Part shown: positions 60,001 to 64,000 of the stretch, piece by piece
Numbering within the stretch: position 1 is the stretch's first letter
Layout of the letters: each line of letters starts with the position of its first letter
Assembly (NCBI RefSeq): GCF_900069005.2
Contig: NZ_LN831279.1
Span: forward strand, 3,023,741-3,087,740
DNA: 64,000 bases
Direction of reading: 5' to 3'
Source: Paenibacillus sp. GM2
GTDB lineage: Bacteria > Bacillota > Bacilli > Paenibacillales > Paenibacillaceae
Notes under the pieces: model-generated
What the model saw: only the letters and a program-made list of their open reading frames with translations
The model's database searches: none
Told to the model about the DNA's origin: nothing
Translations under genes and position numbers: made by a program

Positions 60001-61772
60001 CCGACCGTCGATGTGCCAAGTACCGGTAAATCAGGATGCGAAGCCTTCAGCGTTTCATACGTTTTCTTTAATAGGGGATAGTAGTATTCCGGCTTGGAAT
60101 CAGCAGGCCCATTGCCGCGGTCTCCAAAGCTGCCGTAAAATTCGTTATATACTTCTACAACGTCCAATTGGTCCTGATAATGATCAACGTAGGCTTTCAT
60201 AAAGTTGGCGAAGCCTTCACGCCCGGCATCCGTGTATGGAGTACTGTCATTGTCGTAAAAAGGATTGGTATATCCCGAGACAAACAAGAAATCAAAATCA
60301 TCTTTATTCAGCATATTCATGTAATAATCGGGCTGGGGGGTAAACGTATAGCTGCCCTGCTGTTTTTCAATCCCCCGCCATTCATAGCCGCCTCGCACCG
60401 TTCGGATGCCGGCCGCCTTAATTAGATCCACGATATTGGAGGTCAAATTTTGCGGAAGGCGGTGCAAATGAGTGGAAACTCCAAACGGTGATGCTTCATT
60501 TGTTGGCTCATCCCGGGGGGCAAGCACGGCAAACGGCGTTTTGAGCAGAACCGGGTCGCTTCCGTCCAAGTCCGCCCGTACCTGCAGCGTAAAATACCCA
60601 TGCTTCAAATGGGGAACAGTCCAGGCGGCTTCGTTCTGAACGGTTGCTGCCGTTCCCTCCTGCGCCAGCGCTCCCTGATAATCATAAACCGCCCAGGATA
60701 CGGCGGGCCTCGCCGTTTGAACTTTGAACCGGACAGCTTCGCCGTTGGTATATATATTGCCTGGGCGAAGCTGGATCAGCTCCGTCGTCGGCGTCCTCAC
60801 CGTCACAAAGGGGCCGTCGCTGCTCCAGCTATTCTGGGCGTTGCCAGCTTCCACTTTAAACGTATACTTTTGGCCGACAGTAAGCCCTGTTACCGTATAG
60901 GAAGTGATACCTCCGCTTACTTTCCCCAATAAGACGCCATTCTGGTATACGGCATAACCTGTCACGCCAACGGTATCGCTAGCCGCATCCCAATCCAACT
61001 GTAAACCATTTTCGGTTATATTCGTCGCTTGAAGGCTCGCGCCAGCAGACCAGCTTGGCGCGCTTTCCTCCGCCCTGTCAACAGATATCTCCAGATAGGG
61101 ATGGTTATCGGTATGCTCTTTACTGTTGAGGGAAACAGAATGACCTTTGGCAGCCTGCTGAATAAGGGCAATGCTGACAATGTCACCCTTTGCCAATTGC
61201 TGTTTAACAAAACTGGTAACATCCCATTCATGCCAGCCTGCTATTTTTCCTACGTTCTCCGAGCTCAGATAATGATCAATCTCCGGTTTGTTGTTCCAGG
61301 TTACCATATCCTCCTGCCAGGAGCTATCCTCCATCCCGTAGGCCTGTACTGCAATCGTCGAATTTTCATTATCGACAGCATACGCCTTCAATTTAACCGA
61401 TCCGATCTCACCGGTGATGGAGCTAAGATCGAACTTCATGTACGCCTGCCTGTTCAAATTAACATCCGCCTCAAAATTTTTGACGATCAGCAGATTGGAA
61501 GAACCGAAATTTTTTCCCGCATTCCCGCCCGCATTGACATAAGTATCCTCCACCGGTTCGAGCTGCACAGGCAAGGAACCACCTGTCGAAGCTAACGCAG
61601 CTTCTGCTGCGGCAGCCGCGAGTCCCGGCGTCGCTCCATGCCAGGTCAGCAGAGAACCTTGGAGAATGACTACGGCCAAGAATACACTCATCAGACGAAT
61701 AGGCGCTTTCGCGCGTTTTATTTTTAACACCCTTCTCACCCCGATCATTTTATTAGCAGGCACGACTTGCAC
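57060..61772 (-). CDS. Large modular secreted glycosidase
   Basis: 1570 residues. In order: a signal peptide (about 25-55), a DNRLRE-type beta domain (VEDTYVNAGGNAGKNFGSSN), an FN3 module (ITENGLQLDWDAASDTVGVT), a clan GH-A TIM barrel (about 425-790) with acid/base Glu in 'VVEVYNEFYG' and nucleophile Glu in 'PIWINETGWPT', a CBM9-like domain (SYDADHLYLSARIKDD), OmpL47/Ig-like modules, and two C-terminal repeats of the 'SYRISMNLWWGNNGT' / 'SYKVSMNMWWGTNGS' type seen in Paenibacillus chitinases. It is a cell-surface or secreted endo-acting polysaccharide hydrolase, nearest GH39/GH5. The start is uncertain. Confidence 0.8.
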   Translation of the reverse strand: MQVVPANKMIGVRRVLKIKRAKAPIRLMSVFLAVVILQGSLLTWHGATPGLAAAAAEAALASTGGSLPVQLEPVEDTYVNAGGNAGKNFGSSNLLIVKNFEADVNLNRQAYMKFDLSSITGEIGSVKLKAYAVDNENSTIAVQAYGMEDSSWQEDMVTWNNKPEIDHYLSSENVGKIAGWHEWDVTSFVKQQLAKGDIVSIALIQQAAKGHSVSLNSKEHTDNHPYLEISVDRAEESAPSWSAGASLQATNITENGLQLDWDAASDTVGVTGYAVYQNGVLLGKVSGGITSYTVTGLTVGQKYTFKVEAGNAQNSWSSDGPFVTVRTPTTELIQLRPGNIYTNGEAVRFKVQTARPAVSWAVYDYQGALAQEGTAATVQNEAAWTVPHLKHGYFTLQVRADLDGSDPVLLKTPFAVLAPRDEPTNEASPFGVSTHLHRLPQNLTSNIVDLIKAAGIRTVRGGYEWRGIEKQQGSYTFTPQPDYYMNMLNKDDFDFLFVSGYTNPFYDNDSTPYTDAGREGFANFMKAYVDHYQDQLDVVEVYNEFYGSFGDRGNGPADSKPEYYYPLLKKTYETLKASHPDLPVLGTSTVGDLKWIEAVFKLGGMQYMDGFSIHPYLYPGAPEGYEDLILNLKDLIREYNNGNLKPIWINETGWPTERDARGVDEKTQANYLIRANVVALANGVEKIVWYDMINDGIQNINEDNFGLLRNPDDKLGSLTPKPAYTAYATMTQMLNAAMFASRDATDSDIRSYVFQKTGGNVRVIWSTADSSIPAAIHTSTPIQITDMMGNTSTYTPYNGNVFVTLSNEPFFVVGEVNGIERDSTFVLSGEEARIGDSLVFTLETNNTDSDDFAFQLAVEDQIHPVVTPSGQQAVQTIEVASGIEPGSRLVTAVLLKGNDRVGLLRSGTSTLPPYTVQIRPMMEEPDLNQTLRVAVNNESKSKAMQLQKVDWRFGTQSGTEIMNEEIAAGSSAIVDIPLASMSIGITSSLKVTVYIDGLEPYTYEGTAEFNPVPARSVTVDGTLDPETLNSASTIDLSKGTVKMSGYQGAGDLSGQVWLSYDADHLYLSARIKDDTHTASMAGADIWNNDSLQFAISDGLPGEKAYWHEIGISQTPEGPQSYRWMAPPGVDKGPLIDSQLAITRDEELKYTIYELALPWSEIEPVRAENHGVISFSMLVNDNDGAGRKGFIEWGGGIGDGKLSSKFRSMQWMALAEDMVPPETSLNMEGTERNGWYISEVRAVLKAADETSGVAETVYSLDNGKTWLSYKEPLTFTEDGTYTLTYRSMDRAGNIEETQEVIFRIDRTAPTASIRYSTTEPTREPVTATMIPSEPVTITNNDGNDSYTFSQNGSFTFEFIDAAGHEGSATAVAGNIIAAATGVPGQPKLSSDNGYDTGIMDGSYRISMNLWWGNNGTDYILYENGVPIDRQALKDDSPNAQSAVTAVFNKPNGTYEYVAELTNAFGTTRSDVLVVTVNEATPGQPVLSHDHWDGDGSYKVSMNMWWGTNGSTYRLYENDVLIDTQTLINKTPQAQSAITEIREKSAGTYVYWCELINDAGTVSSGKITVIVK

Positions 61773-61824
61773 TCTTAATAAGTTATCGTGATGAATTTCA
61801 GCGATGGGGCTTGCGCATCTCTAA

Positions 61825-63561
61825 CTAAGCATGAAAGAGGACAGCCCTGTCCGCCGGCTTCTTCGCAAGAGTCAGTGTTATTGGCTGTTCAGGTGCTTCC
61901 AGCAAAGCCCGCACGGAATCGTCCGAGGGGGTAACGGCAGTTGTCATTTCAGGCTTTTCATTCGGGCCCGAGAACTTTAATGCAAACATGAATAACGCTT
62001 CTTCCATCGTGTGAAAATCGATCTCGGCGGGCTCTCCCTCATACAAAATATAATCGAGCCCCACGGTATCGTCATCCTGAACAAGGTTCCAGCGAAAATT
62101 TCCAAATCCGCCCATAACACCATATAGAGCCTGAACCAACAACCTGGTCTCTCCTAACTGGGCAAGGAACCGATCTTCGCCGCACTTTTCCCATACCGGC
62201 AGCTCTCCCGTGCTGCCAATTTCAATCCTGATTCGCAGATCAGAGGCTCTTATCCGCCCATGAATCGGATCCAGATTGACATGGGTATCTCCGCCGTCAA
62301 GCGCGAACTGAATGCCATACAAGACTAAATCATACTTCTGTTCACTGGTAAATATCGCTGAACAGAAGTCATATCCGTCATGCAATACCCGGAGATGCAC
62401 ATAGCTGTGCCCCTGATCAGCGTTTTGAACATATCCCAGCAAATTCCGACACTGCTTCCACATCACGTTATGATTAAATGTGCCCAGCGAATATTCAGGC
62501 GTCATATACGTGTAAGCCTTGCGCGTTCGGAACTCAGGATAGGCAGGCAAATCCTGCCTTAACTCCCGCACGCCAATACCGGTAAACAGCCCATACAAGC
62601 GCTGCGGACAGATGACGCCATGGCCATACCATTCAGAGCTGTAGCTAAATTGCTCCTCGCTCACAAACTGCACCTGCCCTCTACAGGCCATTTGCAAAAA
62701 CGATAGATGCAGAGGAGCCAGAAATGTCCGGTATGATCTTGCATGTGGACCGGACCATTCCTTCAGCAGCGGATGGAAATGCTCGGCTACCATCAGCCAG
62801 GTCGTATCCAGCAGTTCATTGGCAAGCTGCCTGGCTTCTTCTGTACATGTATAGGTCGCAAGAGCGGACAGTTCCAGAATCGCTACTGTACTGTACGCCG
62901 GGCTATTGTATTCCAGAAAGGCCCCGGTTTGCATCGAGTAATCATATAATCGTCTCAGCCGTTGCAAACCATAATTAAGGAACTTAGAGTTTTCCAGCCA
63001 TTCTCCGGCTATCAATGTTACAAATGACCCCATGATGGCAATATTCGTATAGTCCGGACCCACATTGCGTTTAATAATCGCTTCACAGCTGTTGCAAATG
63101 GCCTGCTGTGTTAATTGCCGCAGATCGGCCGGCAGGTTATTGCCGTGACGAATAAGAACAAGCAGCAGCCGCTTGCCGATGAAATCCGCCCAATTCCAAT
63201 CGGGCGGCGACATTTGATCAAGAGGTTCGTCGTAATACCAGGACCAGATGCCAAATGTCGGCGAATCGGCTTCCTGATCCTGGAGCGACAGAACGGTACG
63301 CAGAATATCCAGCGCGCGGCCCCTATACCGCTCCTCATCGCTATCCAAAATCGCTAGCGCATAATCCAGTGATTCACGAATCGGGTACACATACTCCACA
63401 TGCCGCAGCGTCGTATGGTAACCCGGAGATGTAAACGGCGTGCGCAGCAGCCTGATTTGTTCATTGTAGTTCCCATGATTTTGTTGAAGTGTTTCTTGCA
63501 GAAAAGGCAGCCAACAGCTCTCTTCCTCCAGCAGAACACTGCTCCATATCCTGTTTGACAT
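61825..63561 (-). CDS. Alpha-toroid protein, possible polysaccharide lyase
   Basis: About 578 residues from ATG 63561 (GGAGGTAAACAC upstream). The N-terminal half is an (alpha/alpha) toroid (ILRTVLSLQDQE, GNNLPADLRQLTQQAI), and the C-terminal half is a beta-sandwich (GYDFCSAIFTSEQKYDLV, VGLDYILYEGEPAEIDF). This layout resembles heparinase-II/III-type lyases, but I see no clear Tyr/His catalytic pair. There is no signal peptide. It lies directly upstream of the large glycosidase and may process its products. Confidence 0.5.
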   Translation of the reverse strand: MSNRIWSSVLLEEESCWLPFLQETLQQNHGNYNEQIRLLRTPFTSPGYHTTLRHVEYVYPIRESLDYALAILDSDEERYRGRALDILRTVLSLQDQEADSPTFGIWSWYYDEPLDQMSPPDWNWADFIGKRLLLVLIRHGNNLPADLRQLTQQAICNSCEAIIKRNVGPDYTNIAIMGSFVTLIAGEWLENSKFLNYGLQRLRRLYDYSMQTGAFLEYNSPAYSTVAILELSALATYTCTEEARQLANELLDTTWLMVAEHFHPLLKEWSGPHARSYRTFLAPLHLSFLQMACRGQVQFVSEEQFSYSSEWYGHGVICPQRLYGLFTGIGVRELRQDLPAYPEFRTRKAYTYMTPEYSLGTFNHNVMWKQCRNLLGYVQNADQGHSYVHLRVLHDGYDFCSAIFTSEQKYDLVLYGIQFALDGGDTHVNLDPIHGRIRASDLRIRIEIGSTGELPVWEKCGEDRFLAQLGETRLLVQALYGVMGGFGNFRWNLVQDDDTVGLDYILYEGEPAEIDFHTMEEALFMFALKFSGPNEKPEMTTAVTPSDDSVRALLEAPEQPITLTLAKKPADRAVLFHA

Positions 63562-63646
63562 GTGTTTACCTCCGTATCTTCCGGCGGATAGGTGCCTTCG
63601 GCCCTTTACAGGATTCGGAAAGCACCCCGCCATATTAGTCATTGAA

Positions 63647-64000
63647 TCACTTCAGATTGTCTTTGTTCGCTTCATACCACTCCTGTGCCAGCTTTTCTAC
63701 ATTTTCGCCGCCTAGCCGCTTCCACTCTTTCCTCAGCTCATTCAATCCATCCGCAGGCGACATGGAGCCGCCCCCTGTAATCACTTTGGCTTCAATCTGC
63801 TGGGCGATCGGGGAGAATGTCGCGATCAACTGGCTCAATTCAGGAAAGTCCGGATTGTAAGCAATATCTCTGCGATATTTATTTTTCATAGCGATTTCAA
63901 GAGATTTTCCCTTTTCCTTGGCATAACTCTGAGAAACTTCGTCCTTAGCGGCCATCGCCAGGAACATTTCCGGCTTCAATTCATTATCCATCACAATGGC
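63647..64000 (-). CDS. Sugar ABC solute-binding protein, C-terminal part
   Basis: The frame runs off the right edge (the start lies beyond 64000), leaving 118 codons. 'SPADGLNELRKEWKRLGGENVEKLAQEWYEANKDN' is the typical ending of LplA/YtcQ-class binding proteins. It suggests a sugar ABC transporter beyond the window, serving the glycosidase and toroid genes. Confidence 0.8.
   Translation of the reverse strand, partial: AIVMDNELKPEMFLAMAAKDEVSQSYAKEKGKSLEIAMKNKYRRDIAYNPDFPELSQLIATFSPIAQQIEAKVITGGGSMSPADGLNELRKEWKRLGGENVEKLAQEWYEANKDNLK

Overview
The window reads as the chromosome of a Gram-positive, endospore-forming Paenibacillus-type bacterium. The evidence is an uninterrupted sigma-K gene, strong AGGAGG-type ribosome binding sites, LplABC-type sugar ABC genes with CcpA-type cre boxes, a Bacillus-like glpP-glpF-glpK-glpD set, and several families of dispersed intergenic repeats. 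All assignments come from reading the sequence; no database search was run.

Region 1 (1-20.2 kb) is a contractile phage-tail cluster with its control genes. From about 14.85 kb leftwards the minus strand carries, in PBSX (xkd) order: a Cys-rich small protein, a tail-terminator-like protein, a small protein, sheath, tube, tail assembly chaperone (with a classic A-AAA-AAC -1 frameshift site), an inserted AT-rich gene with its own promoter and terminator, tape measure, LysM baseplate protein, XkdQ, R, S, T and U homologues, a fibre, a probable fibre chaperone, XkdX, and a further phage-like gene leaving the left edge. No terminase, portal, capsid or integrase is present, and the operon begins directly with tail genes, so a tailocin-like particle is the best reading. 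To its right are a stalk-domain secreted protein, a DUF4127 protein, an ArpU/late-regulator gene, and a divergent XRE repressor plus ImmA-type protease pair with four TTACC-N5-GGTAA operators. Three sites (about 0.97, 14.8 and 17.85 kb) share one promoter-like module: direct repeats at an exact 11-bp period, an extended -10 (TGNTAAATT) at fixed distance, a conserved early-transcribed block and a terminator hairpin in the leader. This is the most unusual signal in the window.

Region 2 (20.2-28.8 kb) holds a LacI regulator and the hexuronate genes uxaB-uxaA-uxaC, then an NADPH-dependent FMN reductase, and a MerR regulator divergent from an aldo/keto reductase.

Region 3 (28.8-38.5 kb) is a mannoside utilisation locus: LplA-type lipoprotein, membrane-anchored AraC sensor-regulator, GH130 phosphorylase, two permeases and a GH125 exo-alpha-1,6-mannosidase. 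Two of its promoters share a -35/-10 pair, an upstream activator-like site and a downstream cre.

Region 4 (38.6-50 kb) is mixed housekeeping: a bicupin oxalate decarboxylase with an altered lid, adaA-ogt alkylation repair, DUF2871, a secreted protein of unknown function, an AlkD-like repair protein, a Gfo/Idh oxidoreductase, a class 3 lipase, sigK, VanZ and an APC permease, with dispersed repeats between them.

Region 5 (50-55.4 kb) is the glycerol regulon glpP, glpFK, glpD, with antitermination leaders and a cre-overlapped promoter inside the 3' end of glpP. Region 6 (55.5-64 kb) holds a NUDIX hydrolase, a discoidin-like protein, a 1570-residue modular secreted glycosidase, an alpha-toroid protein and the C-terminus of a solute-binding protein: the edge of another polysaccharide locus.
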